Below, piece after piece: positions 18,226 through 26,693 of a stretch of 64,000 nt of DNA. A model generated the notes under the pieces. The model had not been told where the DNA came from. It saw nothing but the letters and a program-made list of their open reading frames with translations, and ran no database searches. Position 1 is the stretch's first letter. Each line of letters starts with the position of its first letter. Source of the stretch: an uncultured Desulfovibrio sp. (GTDB lineage: Bacteria; Desulfobacterota; Desulfovibrionia; Desulfovibrionales; Desulfovibrionaceae); assembly GCA_934546745.1 (NCBI GenBank), contig CAKTDV010000017.1:4587-68586 (forward strand). Direction: 5' to 3'. Position numbers and translations under genes: made by a program.

Positions 18226-18600
18226 ATGCACCCACTCCGCCATCCCGAAAAAATCCGCTACCGCTACACCCAGGACAAGGACGCCCGCCTGCAGACGGCC
18301 CACGGCGTCTGGGGCGGCATCAACCCCCAGGGGGAAATAGAACTCAACTTCTATCACGAAAGCGACGCCCTGCCGCAGATTTCGGAATGCCAGGTGGCGC
18401 CCGACGGTTCCCTCGGGCCGGAAAACCTGCCGGAAGGCTTTGACCGGCGCGATATCGTGCGCCACATCCATGCGCGCGTGCTCCTGAATTACGACACGGC
18501 GCGCGCCGTTCTGGAATGGCTGGAAGAGCGTATTGCGACGCTGGAAATGGAAGACGGCGAAACGCCGCCCTTTGCCGCCCGCCCTGGGCGCGAGCAATAG
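18226..18600 (+). CDS. Small conserved protein of unknown function upstream of miaB
   Basis: 124 residues from the ATG fixed by the leader motif and AAAGGA. It looks soluble, with a beta-rich first half (YRYTQDKDARLQTAHGVWGG, QGEIELNFYHESDALP) and a helical second half (RRDIVRHIHARVLLNYDTA, VLEWLEERIATLEMEDGE). The mix resembles small DUF3467-type proteins in layout, but I cannot confirm the family. It ends three bases before miaB and is probably co-transcribed with miaB and the nuclease-domain gene. Confidence 0.72.
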   Translation: MHPLRHPEKIRYRYTQDKDARLQTAHGVWGGINPQGEIELNFYHESDALPQISECQVAPDGSLGPENLPEGFDRRDIVRHIHARVLLNYDTARAVLEWLEERIATLEMEDGETPPFAARPGREQ

Positions 18601-18603
18601 GCC

Positions 18604-19956
18604 ATGAAAGAACGCCGTTTCCATATCATCACCTTCGGCTGCCAGATGAACGTGCACGACTCCCAGTGGCTGGGGCGGGCGCTGCAACGCCGGGGTTTTG
18701 CCGAAGGCCCGCTGGAGGATGCCCAGGTCGTGATCGTCAACACCTGTTCCGTGCGGGAAAAGCCGGAACAGAAGGTCATGAGCGCCCTTGGGCGCATACG
18801 GGAGGCCACGGGCGGCCATCCCGGCGTGCTGGTCGCCGTGGCGGGCTGCGTGGCGCAGCAACTTGGCGAGAAGCTCTTCCGCCAGCCGCAGGTGCGCCTT
18901 GTGGCCGGAAGCGACGGCATCGCCGCAGCGCCGCGGGCCATCGAGCAACTGCTGGAAGAGCCGGGCCGCAAGCTCTCGCTGCTGGATTTCACCTCCTCCT
19001 ATGAGGAGCGGGAGGAGGGCGCGCCCGGCCCATCGGGCCCCGTCGCCTATGTCAACATCATGCAGGGCTGCGATAATTTCTGTGCCTACTGCATCGTCCC
19101 CTTTACGCGCGGCCGCCAGAAATCCCGCCGCGCGGCCGCCATTCTGGACGACTGCCGCAGAGCCCTGGACGGCGGCGCGCGGGAAATCTGCCTGCTGGGG
19201 CAGAACGTCAACGCCTTTTCCCTGGACGGAACCGGCGACGGCGTAAGCTTCGCCGATCTGCTGCGCCAGACGGCGGCCCTGCCCGGTCTGCTTCGCCTGC
19301 GCTATGTGACGCCGCATCCCAAGGACATGGGCCCGGAAGACGTGGCCCTGTTCGGCGATCTGCCCGCGCTCTGTCCGCGCCTCCACCTGCCCTTACAGGC
19401 CGGTTCCGACGCCGTACTGGCCCGTATGGGTCGCCGCTACGACGCGGCCCGCTTCGTGGAACTGGTGGACGCCCTGCGCGCCGCGCGGCCGGACATGGCC
19501 CTGTCCACGGATCTCATCGTGGGCTTTCCCGGAGAGAGCGAGGAGGATTTCCAACAAACGCTGGAACTCATGCGCCGCTGCGCCTTCATGTCCAGCTTTT
19601 CCTTCTGCTACTCGGATCGTCCGGGAACGCGGGCCTCGCGCTTTCTCGACAAAATCCCTCCCGATGTGCGGCGGGATCGCCTCCTGCGCCTTCAGACCCT
19701 GCAGGAAGAGCTGGGGCAAGCCTGGCTTGACGCGCGCGTGGGCCAGGAAACCGAGGTTCTCATCGAGGGGGAAAGCCGCCGCAACGGCACGGAAGAAAAA
19801 CGCTGGCAGGGACGCGACCCCTACGGGGCGCTGGTGCATGTCACCCCAGCGGAGGCCGCTTCCGGCGACATGACGGCGGGACGCATGGTGCGGGTACGCC
19901 TCACCGAGGCCAAAAAACACAGCCTTCTGGGGCGACAGATGGGGGCGTCATGGTAG
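18604..19956 (+). CDS. miaB: tRNA-2-methylthio-N6-dimethylallyladenosine synthase MiaB
   Basis: 450 residues. This radical-SAM methylthiotransferase adds the ms2 group to i6A37 of tRNAs reading codons that start with U. The N-terminal UPF0004 domain has the auxiliary-cluster cysteines 13, 48 and 82. The radical-SAM motif CDNFCAYC is at residues 156-163 (cluster ligands Cys156, 160, 163). The C-terminal TRAM domain ends with VRVRLTEAKKHSLLG. The subfamily features IMQGCDNFCAYCIVPFTRG and NVNAF are those of MiaB rather than MtaB or RimO. The last seven bases overlap the next gene, indicating an operon. Confidence 0.96.
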   Translation: MKERRFHIITFGCQMNVHDSQWLGRALQRRGFAEGPLEDAQVVIVNTCSVREKPEQKVMSALGRIREATGGHPGVLVAVAGCVAQQLGEKLFRQPQVRLVAGSDGIAAAPRAIEQLLEEPGRKLSLLDFTSSYEEREEGAPGPSGPVAYVNIMQGCDNFCAYCIVPFTRGRQKSRRAAAILDDCRRALDGGAREICLLGQNVNAFSLDGTGDGVSFADLLRQTAALPGLLRLRYVTPHPKDMGPEDVALFGDLPALCPRLHLPLQAGSDAVLARMGRRYDAARFVELVDALRAARPDMALSTDLIVGFPGESEEDFQQTLELMRRCAFMSSFSFCYSDRPGTRASRFLDKIPPDVRRDRLLRLQTLQEELGQAWLDARVGQETEVLIEGESRRNGTEEKRWQGRDPYGALVHVTPAEAASGDMTAGRMVRVRLTEAKKHSLLGRQMGASW

Positions 19957-20528
19957 AAATGCAGGTAGACGGCCTGACGCTGGAACCGGAAACCAAAACG
20001 CCGCTGCTTCTCCTGCGCACCGCGGAGGGCGACGCCCGGCTTCCGCTGCTCATCGGCCCCATGGAGGCCGTGTCGCTGAGCCTCATGCTCAACGGCGGGC
20101 AGCTCCCCCGCCCCCTGACGCACGATCTGCTGCTCATGACCGTCCGCGCGCTCAAGGGCGCTGTGGTAGGGGTGGAAATCGTGGATCTCAGGGAAGGCGT
20201 CTTCTATGCCGTCCTGCTGCTGCGTTGCCGCGAAGGTCTGATCCGCGTGGACTGCCGCCCTTCGGACGCCGTGGCCCTGGCCCTGCGCACGGGCGTCCGC
20301 ATCCGCGTGGAGGAGCGCGTTCTGCAAAAAGCGCGGGAAGAGGGGCCGCGCCCTGTGCGCGCCGACGCGGCCATCGACATGCTGCGGGAAGCGGGCGCGC
20401 GCCGGGAAGCCGCGCGCCTGGCGGACAAACTGGCCCGGGGCAAGGCTCTTGGCGAATCCGGCGGCGACCTTGCCGGCTATGAAACCCTGCTGCGCACCCT
20501 GGAGCCGGAAACCTCCCGCAAGATGTGA
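19950..20528 (+). CDS. Bifunctional nuclease (BFN) domain protein
   Basis: 192 residues. The first 130 form a BFN/DUF151 domain, with MVEMQVDGLTLEPETKTPLL, the conserved LPLLIGPMEAVSL, THDLLLMTVRALKGAVVGV and CRPSDAVALALRTGVRI. The family was named for nuclease activity on DNA and RNA reported for a plant member; in bacteria the role is unclear. The C-terminal 60 residues are Arg/Ala-rich helix with no motif. The start codon overlaps the end of miaB. Translational coupling with a tRNA-modification gene is a common arrangement in this group. Confidence 0.9.
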   Translation: MVEMQVDGLTLEPETKTPLLLLRTAEGDARLPLLIGPMEAVSLSLMLNGGQLPRPLTHDLLLMTVRALKGAVVGVEIVDLREGVFYAVLLLRCREGLIRVDCRPSDAVALALRTGVRIRVEERVLQKAREEGPRPVRADAAIDMLREAGARREAARLADKLARGKALGESGGDLAGYETLLRTLEPETSRKM

Positions 20529-20535
20529 GACCGCC

Positions 20536-22032
20536 GTGGCCGCGCCCCGTCCCATTTCCGTCATGCTGCTGAGCAGGAGCGAACGCCTCGCGGCCGTGGA
20601 TAAACGCGCCCTGCGCGAGGCCGGCGCGACCACCCGATGGAGCATGACTTCCGGCGTCGAGGCCGCGCGGCTGCTGGACGGACTGGCAGCGGGTGCCCGC
20701 CCAGGCTCCCGTCCGGAAACGCCGGATGTCATTGTCTGCCATCAGGAACTGGAGGACATGGACGGCGAGCAGTTCTGCGCCATGCTCCGCCTGCATCCCC
20801 GCCTGGTATCACAGCCGGTGTTGTTGCTCATGACCAACGACACCGAGGCGCAACAGATGGCCGCGCTGGGCTGCGGCGCCAGCGCCCTGCTTTCCCGCCC
20901 CTATTCCGTGGAGGCCCTCCGCCGCCAGCTTCTCTCCCTGACGGCCTATGCCGATTGCGAACACCAGCTCCAGCAGGCCGCCGCCAATACCGGTTCCAGC
21001 GCCTTCAACGAGGCGCTGGCCTCCTATGCCCTGTTGCTCAAACCAGAGCGACCGCCAGAGGACTACCTCAACGCGGCCCTGCGCTGTCTTGAGGCCGGGC
21101 AATGGAATACGGCCATTGCCGCCTTTCAGCGGGCCCTGCGGGCGGAACACATCAGGGGAGAGGCGGAACTGGGCATGGCCGCCGCCTACAAAGGCAAGGG
21201 CGACACGGCCCGTTACCGGGCATGGCTGGCCCGCGCCGCCGATACCTTCGCCCGCGCGCGGCGCTGGCACAGGGCGCGTTCCGCCTATGTCCGCCTTCTC
21301 CAGGAGAATCCCCGGGCGCGCAATCCCGTTCTGGCCGCCGCGCAACGCCTGCTGCGTCAGGGCGACGCGGAAGGGGCCGCCCAGGCGCTGGCCTCCGTCT
21401 ACGACATTACCGGCGACGCCCTCATGGCGGACAGGCTGGCGCAGACCTGTCTGGCCTCCGCCGTGGACGGCGGCAACGACGATATCCGCGCCGAAAGCGC
21501 CGAGCTCATCGCCCGGCTGGAAAACCACCTGCAAGGGGAACTTGGCGACGGCGCCCTTTCCCTGAGCCGGGAAATACGGAGCAGACTGGCCGTGCTGGCC
21601 GTGCAGCGGGAAGAGCGCCTGCGCCGGGCCGCCGAGGATCGCCGGCGGGAAGCCGTCGCCTTCCAGCTCTGGGAGGAACGCCATCGGGCCGCGCGCGGGA
21701 GAGCCGCCACGGCGTCCCGCCCGCACCGCGTACAGCCCGCCCCCGCCCCCCCCTCCGTGCCGCCCCTGCCGAAAAACGCCCCAGCGCCTCTTCCCCAGGA
21801 CGCTCTGGCCCCGCACGCCCCCGCGCAGGCTGCCCAGGATCGGGGGAAAGGCGCGCTTTTTCCAGACGCCACCTTCGCGCCCGCCTTTGACGCCATCGAA
21901 CCTCTGGCACCTCCGCCACCCTCCGGGAAGCCACCCCGGGACAGCACCCCACCGCGCCCCCATTCACTGTTCAGCGACATTCTTTCCGTCATCAGCTGCA
22001 CATGGCAGTTGTCCCGACATCGCGGGAAATAA
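20536..22032 (+). CDS. Degenerate receiver-domain protein with TPR-like repeats
   Basis: 498 residues from GTG 20536; ATG 20563 is an alternative. Residues 1-140 have the fold pattern of a response-regulator receiver (ISVMLLSRSERLAAV, PDVIVCHQELEDMDG, LLLMTNDTEAQQMAALGCGA, LLSRPYSVEALRRQL). The phosphoacceptor position reads CHQ instead of an aspartate, and the usual lysine before Pro-Tyr is arginine. It is therefore probably not phosphorylated. Residues 170-330 look like TPR repeats (YLNAALRCLEAGQWNTAIA). The last 130 residues are a Pro/Ala-rich, disordered-looking tail. It is the last gene of the miaB operon. The likely role is protein-protein scaffolding; the partners are unknown. Confidence 0.8.
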   Translation: MAAPRPISVMLLSRSERLAAVDKRALREAGATTRWSMTSGVEAARLLDGLAAGARPGSRPETPDVIVCHQELEDMDGEQFCAMLRLHPRLVSQPVLLLMTNDTEAQQMAALGCGASALLSRPYSVEALRRQLLSLTAYADCEHQLQQAAANTGSSAFNEALASYALLLKPERPPEDYLNAALRCLEAGQWNTAIAAFQRALRAEHIRGEAELGMAAAYKGKGDTARYRAWLARAADTFARARRWHRARSAYVRLLQENPRARNPVLAAAQRLLRQGDAEGAAQALASVYDITGDALMADRLAQTCLASAVDGGNDDIRAESAELIARLENHLQGELGDGALSLSREIRSRLAVLAVQREERLRRAAEDRRREAVAFQLWEERHRAARGRAATASRPHRVQPAPAPPSVPPLPKNAPAPLPQDALAPHAPAQAAQDRGKGALFPDATFAPAFDAIEPLAPPPPSGKPPRDSTPPRPHSLFSDILSVISCTWQLSRHRGK

Positions 22033-22140
22033 CCCGGCACGGCCCCGCTCTGGCGTTGAATCACGCCTCTATCAGAGCTGCTCGGCGTTGCAGGCACACC
22101 GCGCGTAACAAACTCTGGAGAGATTTTCCGCGATCCCATA

Positions 22141-22169
22141 TTGACATTGAATTTCAATTTAAATATCAT
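22141..22169 (+). promoter_or_regulatory. feoAB promoter with Fur-like operator in the spacer
   Basis: TTGACA, 17 bases, then TATCAT is a near-ideal sigma-70 promoter in a markedly A/T-rich stretch. The spacer contains the perfect palindrome ATTGAATTTCAAT (22146-22158), positioned where an iron repressor of the Fur family would block RNA polymerase. The shared core TGAA-W-TTCA recurs at 25358-25366. Confidence 0.7.
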
Positions 22170-22195
22170 AAAAAATATTGGATGGAGGTAATGGC

Positions 22196-22435
22196 ATGAC
22201 GCTCAATGATCTCACGACGCGCGCGCACTGCAGGATTGCTCGTGTCGCCGCCGGGGGGATGCTTGGCCAGCGGCTCAGCGATCTTGGTTTTTGCCCCGGA
22301 GTAACGGTTCTCTTTGTGCGGCGCGCGCCCTTGCGCGATCCTGTGCATGTGCAGATCGGATCCTACCATGTGGCTTTACGTGGGTATGAAGCCGGACAGA
22401 TAGAAATCGACTCCGTGACGCCTGTTCTGAAATGA
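22196..22435 (+). CDS. feoA: Ferrous iron transport protein FeoA
   Basis: 79 residues, a typical FeoA size. An SH3-like small cytoplasmic domain with GGMLGQRLSDLGFCPGVTV and a C-terminal VALRGYEAGQIEIDSV, as in FeoA proteins that bind and tune FeoB. The ATG at 22196 has GATGGAGGT seven bases upstream. The nearby ATG at 22191 runs into a stop after two codons. It is the first gene of the iron-uptake operon. The stop codon overlaps a possible upstream start of feoB as ATGA, but a better feoB start lies 69 bp further on. Confidence 0.93.
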   Translation: MTLNDLTTRAHCRIARVAAGGMLGQRLSDLGFCPGVTVLFVRRAPLRDPVHVQIGSYHVALRGYEAGQIEIDSVTPVLK

Positions 22436-22503
22436 TGCCGCACGGCGGATTTGTTCACCATCCCGCCTCACTGCCGGGAAGATGTGGCGGCAAGGGGAGT
22501 TTT

Positions 22504-24972
22504 ATGGTTATGAAGAATATGTTGACAGCCCTGGCCGGGCAACCCAACTGTGGCAAATCCACGATCTTCAATATGCTGACAGGAGCGCGCCAGTATGTGG
22601 CGAACTATCCTGGCGTAACGGTGGAAAAGAAGAGCGGTGTCTTTACCCAGGACGGCATACGGGTGACGCTGGTGGATCTGCCCGGTACCTACAGCCTCGC
22701 GTCATGGTCGCCTGAGGAGCAGGCCGCGCGACAGTTCATTCTGGAAGAAAAGCCGGATCTCATCATCTCCGTCCTGGACGCGTCCACACTGGAGAAAAGT
22801 CTCTATCTTTGCCTGCAGGTGCTGGAAACCGGCCGTCCAGTCCTGGCCGCCATGAACATGCTCGACGTGGCCGCCAAACGCCGTATTGATGTGGATGCCG
22901 GCGCGCTTTCCGCCTCGCTCGGTGTGCCTGTGGTGCCGGTGCAGGCCAGCAAGGGCATTGGCCGGCAGGCCCTGCGCGAGGCCATTGCCGGGCAAAAGGG
23001 CGTGACTGTGACGGAGCCTCCCGTCAATTATGGGGATCTTGAATCTTCCATCGCCCGGATTGTGGCTCTGCTGCCAGCGGAAGGGGTGGAAGGCTATCCC
23101 GCACGGTGGCTGGCCATCAAGCTGCTGGAAGAGGACGCGGCCGCCTCCGCCGTGCTGCCACGCCTGGCGGAGGCTGACGCTGTGGAGCGCGCGGCGCGCG
23201 AGGAACGCGAAGATTATCTGGAGACGCATGGGGAAGATCCTGTCCGCGCCATCGCCAACGCCCGTTTTGCCCGTGCGCGAGAGGTGGCCGCCGCATGCTC
23301 CCGGCGGGAGGCCTTTGTGACCTCCATGACGGAACGGCTGGATTCCGTCCTCTGTCATTGGCTGTTCGGCCCGATCATCCTGGTTGCCGTCCTCTTCACC
23401 TTCTATGAGGCTTCAGTGACGCTGGGGAACTACCTTGCGGCGCAGGTCTGGCCCGTTTGGGGCAAGCTGGAATACTGGGCCGCCCGCATCCTGCCCGCAC
23501 AGGGATTTCTACAGGATCCGCTCGTCACGTCGCTGGGAACATGGATTGTCAAGAGCATGACGGCCGTGCTCAACTATCTGCCCATTTTTGTCATCATGTT
23601 CAGCCTGGTAGCCATTCTGGAAGATTCCGGCTACATGGCGCGTATCGCCTTTATCCTTGACAGAATCTTTCACCGCTTCGGCCTGCATGGCCAGTCCACC
23701 CTGCCCCTCATCCTGGGTGGCGTCTACGTGGGGGGCTGCGCCATTCCCGGCGTCATCGCCACACGCGCCATTCCCGACGAAAGGGCGCGCATGGCCACCA
23801 TCCTCATCGTCCCCATGATGAACTGCCTTGCCAAGGTGCCCCTCTATCTGCTGCTGGTCGGCGCCTTCTTCAGCGCGCATGCTGGTTCGGCCATGTTCTT
23901 CATGGGAACGGTGACGCTGCTCATGGGCCTGATTATGGCCAAATTCCTCTCGATGACGCTGCTGCGCGGCAAACGGGCCGCCCCATTCATCATTGAACTG
24001 CCCATCTACCATCTTCCTTCGCCCTATGGCGTGCTGCGCCAGACTGTCGACCGGATCTGGATGTTCCTCAAAAAGATCGGATCCGTTGTCGTCGCCGTGG
24101 CCGTCATCGTTTTCGCGCTCATCAATTTCCCCAATCTTTCCGACGATCGGCTGACGTGGTACGCCAGCCAGCAACAGAAACTGGAAGTTCAGTTCATGGC
24201 CATCGTGGACAGGGGAAGCTTCAAGGGCACGCTGGGCACAGCCGACATCGTGCCCCTCCTGCTCTATCAGGAAAACCTGCGCGAGGCCAAACGGGGCCTG
24301 GATCAGGCAGCGGCCAACGAGGTAAACGAAAGAGCGTTGAGGGAAAATCCGACCTATGCCAGCGTAGCGTTGCGGAAGGGCAAGGAAGGAAAGGACGTGG
24401 CCGCTGTCCTGCGGAAGATCGACGGACAGCGCAAGAACCTGCGCCGCCAGATGCAGCAGGAACGCTTCGAAGGCAGCTTTCTCGGACGCGCGGGCAAGGC
24501 GCTGGAAAGCGTCACCGCCGGAGCGGGTTTTAGCTGGCGCATCAACGTCGCCCTGCTTTCAGCCCTTGCCGCCAAGGAAAACAGCGCGGCGACCCTTGGC
24601 GCCATCTACGGACTCGAAGGTCAGGGGGTTGGCGAGGGCATGGCGTCTGTCAGCGGCTTTACCCCCCTGCATGCGCTGGCTCTCATGCTCTTCATGTCGC
24701 TCTATCCTCCGTGCGTACCCGCGGCCATCATGGTCAAAACGCAGGCCGGTTCCAGCAAATGGATGATCTTTTCCCTTGTCTTCCAGATGTTCAGCGGGCT
24801 CTTGGTGGCGACCCTCGTCTTCACGGGCGGCACACTGCTCGGCCTGACAGGCTACCAGGCCATGTGGGCCTACTATGCCCTCTGCCTCTGCGTACTTGCG
24901 GCGTTGGCCTTCGTGCCCGAACGGGCGGAACGTGCGCGCACAACGGTTCCCGAAACAAAAACCACAAACTAA
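22504..24972 (+). CDS. feoB: Ferrous iron transporter FeoB
   Basis: 822 residues from ATG 22504, preceded by AAGGGGAG. The open frame goes back to 22432, but FeoB proteins begin close to the G domain. The N-terminal GTPase has G1 GQPNCGKST (residues 12-20), a G2 threonine in YPGVTVEKK, and G3 DLPGTYSL; the expected G4 position reads NMLD. A regulatory helical domain follows. The membrane part (about 290-800) has two Gate-type motifs (GGVYVGGCAIPGVIATRAI, and LSALAAKENSAATLG). A large charged insertion at about 560-650 (KRGLDQAAANEVNERALRE) interrupts the transmembrane region, as in several Desulfovibrio and archaeal FeoBs. It imports Fe2+ across the inner membrane. Confidence 0.96.
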   Translation: MVMKNMLTALAGQPNCGKSTIFNMLTGARQYVANYPGVTVEKKSGVFTQDGIRVTLVDLPGTYSLASWSPEEQAARQFILEEKPDLIISVLDASTLEKSLYLCLQVLETGRPVLAAMNMLDVAAKRRIDVDAGALSASLGVPVVPVQASKGIGRQALREAIAGQKGVTVTEPPVNYGDLESSIARIVALLPAEGVEGYPARWLAIKLLEEDAAASAVLPRLAEADAVERAAREEREDYLETHGEDPVRAIANARFARAREVAAACSRREAFVTSMTERLDSVLCHWLFGPIILVAVLFTFYEASVTLGNYLAAQVWPVWGKLEYWAARILPAQGFLQDPLVTSLGTWIVKSMTAVLNYLPIFVIMFSLVAILEDSGYMARIAFILDRIFHRFGLHGQSTLPLILGGVYVGGCAIPGVIATRAIPDERARMATILIVPMMNCLAKVPLYLLLVGAFFSAHAGSAMFFMGTVTLLMGLIMAKFLSMTLLRGKRAAPFIIELPIYHLPSPYGVLRQTVDRIWMFLKKIGSVVVAVAVIVFALINFPNLSDDRLTWYASQQQKLEVQFMAIVDRGSFKGTLGTADIVPLLLYQENLREAKRGLDQAAANEVNERALRENPTYASVALRKGKEGKDVAAVLRKIDGQRKNLRRQMQQERFEGSFLGRAGKALESVTAGAGFSWRINVALLSALAAKENSAATLGAIYGLEGQGVGEGMASVSGFTPLHALALMLFMSLYPPCVPAAIMVKTQAGSSKWMIFSLVFQMFSGLLVATLVFTGGTLLGLTGYQAMWAYYALCLCVLAALAFVPERAERARTTVPETKTTN

Positions 24973-24985
24973 AGGAGACGCAATC

Positions 24986-25303
24986 ATGTCCAAATTTTTC
25001 GCCCCCCTCACCCTTGCCGCCGTATTGGCACTTCCCGGTATGGCCCATGCGCACAGCGCCGTCTTTGACTGCTTTGACAACGGCGACGGCACCGTGTCCT
25101 GCCAGGGCGGTTATTCAGACGGATCCTCGGCGTCCGGCGTCACAATCAAAGTGCTGGATGGCAAAGGAACCCCTCTGGAGACCCTGAAACTCGACGCCAA
25201 CAGCGAAACCTCCTTCAAAAAGCCCGCGGGCGACTACAAGGTGGTATTTGACGGCGGCGAAGGTCATTCCATTGAGCTGAACGGCAAAAATATCGTTCAG
25301 TAG
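24986..25303 (+). CDS. Small exported Cys-pair protein in the feo operon (paralog 1)
   Basis: 105 residues with a signal peptide cut after AHA (residue 22), so that the mature protein should begin with histidine 23 (HSAVFDCF). The mature domain of about 80 residues is probably an immunoglobulin-like beta sandwich: CFDNGDGTVSCQGGYSDGSSASG, IKVLDGKGTPLETLKLD, GDYKVVFDGGEGHSIEL. Two cysteines spaced C-x9-C could form a disulfide or bind metal. It starts 13 bp after feoB behind AAAGGAG and clearly belongs to the operon. A closely similar protein is encoded at 26278 on the other strand. A periplasmic iron or other metal-handling role is inference. Confidence 0.82.
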   Translation: MSKFFAPLTLAAVLALPGMAHAHSAVFDCFDNGDGTVSCQGGYSDGSSASGVTIKVLDGKGTPLETLKLDANSETSFKKPAGDYKVVFDGGEGHSIELNGKNIVQ

Positions 25304-25356
25304 CCAGGAAACTCCGCGCCTGCGTGACAGCGCGGCCATGTTTTTCCTTGTGGAAT

Positions 25357-25367
25357 ATGAAATTCAT
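25357..25367. promoter_or_regulatory. Fur-like operator upstream of the DUF4198 gene
   Basis: ATGAAATTCAT is a perfect palindrome 20 bp before the start codon of the DUF4198 gene, in an A/T-rich patch. It shares the core TGAA-W-TTCA with the palindrome in the feoA promoter, suggesting a second iron-regulated start or an internal control point. Confidence 0.5.
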
Positions 25368-25386
25368 TTTATATGGAGGATTCCCT

Positions 25387-26214
25387 ATGAACAGCAAATT
25401 TCTCGCCGCCCTTGGGATTGCCGGGGCACTGATGACGGCCGCTCCGGCCCAGGCCCACTTCATGATGGCCTACACCCCGGAAACCGCGCTGGAAAAGGCG
25501 CAGGATCTGGACATGCGCTTTGTCTTCACCCACCCGGCCGAAGCCGGACACATGATGAACATGGGCGGCGTGAAGGAGTTCTATGCCCTGTATCAGCGCG
25601 GTGACGCCCCGGCCAAAAAGATTGACCTCAAGGGAAGCCTCAAGGAAATCACCTGGAAAAACCCCGAATCCAGCGCGCCGGCCTACGCGGCGCTGATTTC
25701 CCGCAAAGATGTGCGCAGCATGGGCGATTACATGTTCGTTTTCGTGCCCGGTTATTATTATGAAAAAGAAGAAGACTGCTACATGCAGCAGATTACCAAG
25801 CTTCTGGTGAACGTGGGTGGCATCCCCGGCAACTGGAACTCTCCGGCCGGACTGCCGTGCGAAATTGTGCCCCTTGCCAAGCCCTATGGCGTGTGGACGG
25901 GGAACGTCTTCCAGGGACAGGTGCTTTCCAAGGGCAAACCTGTGGCCAACGCCGAGGTGGAGGTGGAATTCATGAGCCACAAGCCTGACCTGAAGAAGAA
26001 CGGTCTGGCCAAGAATGCCTCCGTTGACTATCCCAACGGCGTACTCGTCACCCAGGCCATCATGACCGACGCCAATGGAGTCTTCACCTACGCCCTGCCC
26101 AAGGCGGGCTGGTGGGGCTTTGCCGCGCTGGGCGTCGGCCCGGACACCAAACACGACGGGAAACCCCTCTCGCAGGACGCCGTCATCTGGGTACAGGCCG
26201 TCGACATGAAGTAA
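25387..26214 (+). CDS. Exported DUF4198-type metal-binding protein
   Basis: 275 residues. The signal peptide is cut after AQA (residue 23), leaving a mature N-terminus HFMMAYTPE, again starting with histidine. The body matches the DUF4198 type linked elsewhere to nickel/cobalt (NikK-like) and iron uptake: VFTHPAEAGHMMNM, MFVFVPGYYYEKEEDCYMQQ, GNVFQGQVLSKGKPVANAEVEVE (a carboxypeptidase-regulatory-like beta domain), then DANGVFTYALPKAGWWGFAAL. It is preceded by GGAGGA and a Fur-like palindrome. It is probably a periplasmic partner that binds and presents metal ions. It lies 83 bp downstream of the small exported protein in the same direction. Confidence 0.85.
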   Translation: MNSKFLAALGIAGALMTAAPAQAHFMMAYTPETALEKAQDLDMRFVFTHPAEAGHMMNMGGVKEFYALYQRGDAPAKKIDLKGSLKEITWKNPESSAPAYAALISRKDVRSMGDYMFVFVPGYYYEKEEDCYMQQITKLLVNVGGIPGNWNSPAGLPCEIVPLAKPYGVWTGNVFQGQVLSKGKPVANAEVEVEFMSHKPDLKKNGLAKNASVDYPNGVLVTQAIMTDANGVFTYALPKAGWWGFAALGVGPDTKHDGKPLSQDAVIWVQAVDMK

Positions 26215-26240
26215 GGCCGCCCGCTCCGCTTCTCGATGCG

Positions 26241-26271
26241 AAAGGGCCGCTGGCAACGCCTGCGGCCCTTT
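26241..26271. terminator. Bidirectional terminator hairpin
   Basis: A perfect 10-bp stem AAAGGGCCGC with its complement (26241-26250 and 26262-26271) and an 11-base loop, between the convergent DUF4198 gene and the minus-strand paralog of the small exported protein. A/T bases flank both sides. Confidence 0.7.
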
Positions 26272-26277
26272 ATGGTG

Positions 26278-26604
26278 TCACCGCGTCAGGGAACGCCCAT
26301 CCACTTCCACGGAGTGGCCGGAACCGCCGTCAAAAAGGATGGTGAAATCCCCTTGGGGACGTTGCAGCACGACTTCGCTGTTGGAATCCAGCCGGGCTTC
26401 CCGCAACACCGTGCCATCATCGTCGCGCACCACGATGCGGATGCCTGTGGCCGAGGAACCGTCGGAATAGCCGCCCTGGCAGGTGAAGGTGCCGTCGGCA
26501 TTGTCATAACAGTTCAGGAGGGCACTGTGCGCCCATGCGCCGGAGCCGGAAAAGGCGATCGACGCCGCTGCGCCCAGTGCGGACAAGACATGCTTACAGT
26601 TCAT
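26278..26604 (-). CDS. Small exported Cys-pair protein (paralog 2)
   Basis: 108 residues from ATG 26604 (ribosome site GGGGTG). An upstream ATG at 26628 is possible. The signal peptide is cut after AWA, so the mature protein starts HSALLNCYDN. It is clearly a paralog of the protein at 24986: both have C-x9-C, then QGGYSDGSSA and a C-terminal FDGG-GHSxE motif. It is encoded convergently with the feo operon and separately from it. TTGACA lies 50 bp upstream, but no good -10 follows. The duplication flanking the DUF4198 gene suggests the three exported proteins work together. Confidence 0.82.
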   Translation of the reverse strand: MNCKHVLSALGAAASIAFSGSGAWAHSALLNCYDNADGTFTCQGGYSDGSSATGIRIVVRDDDGTVLREARLDSNSEVVLQRPQGDFTILFDGGSGHSVEVDGRSLTR

Positions 26605-26693
26605 GGCACCCCACTTTTTTCGTTTCAATGGAAAACAAATGTCAATTTCTTGTAGCCAATTCTCACCATCCCAACAAGGAGGAGGCTCGAAAC

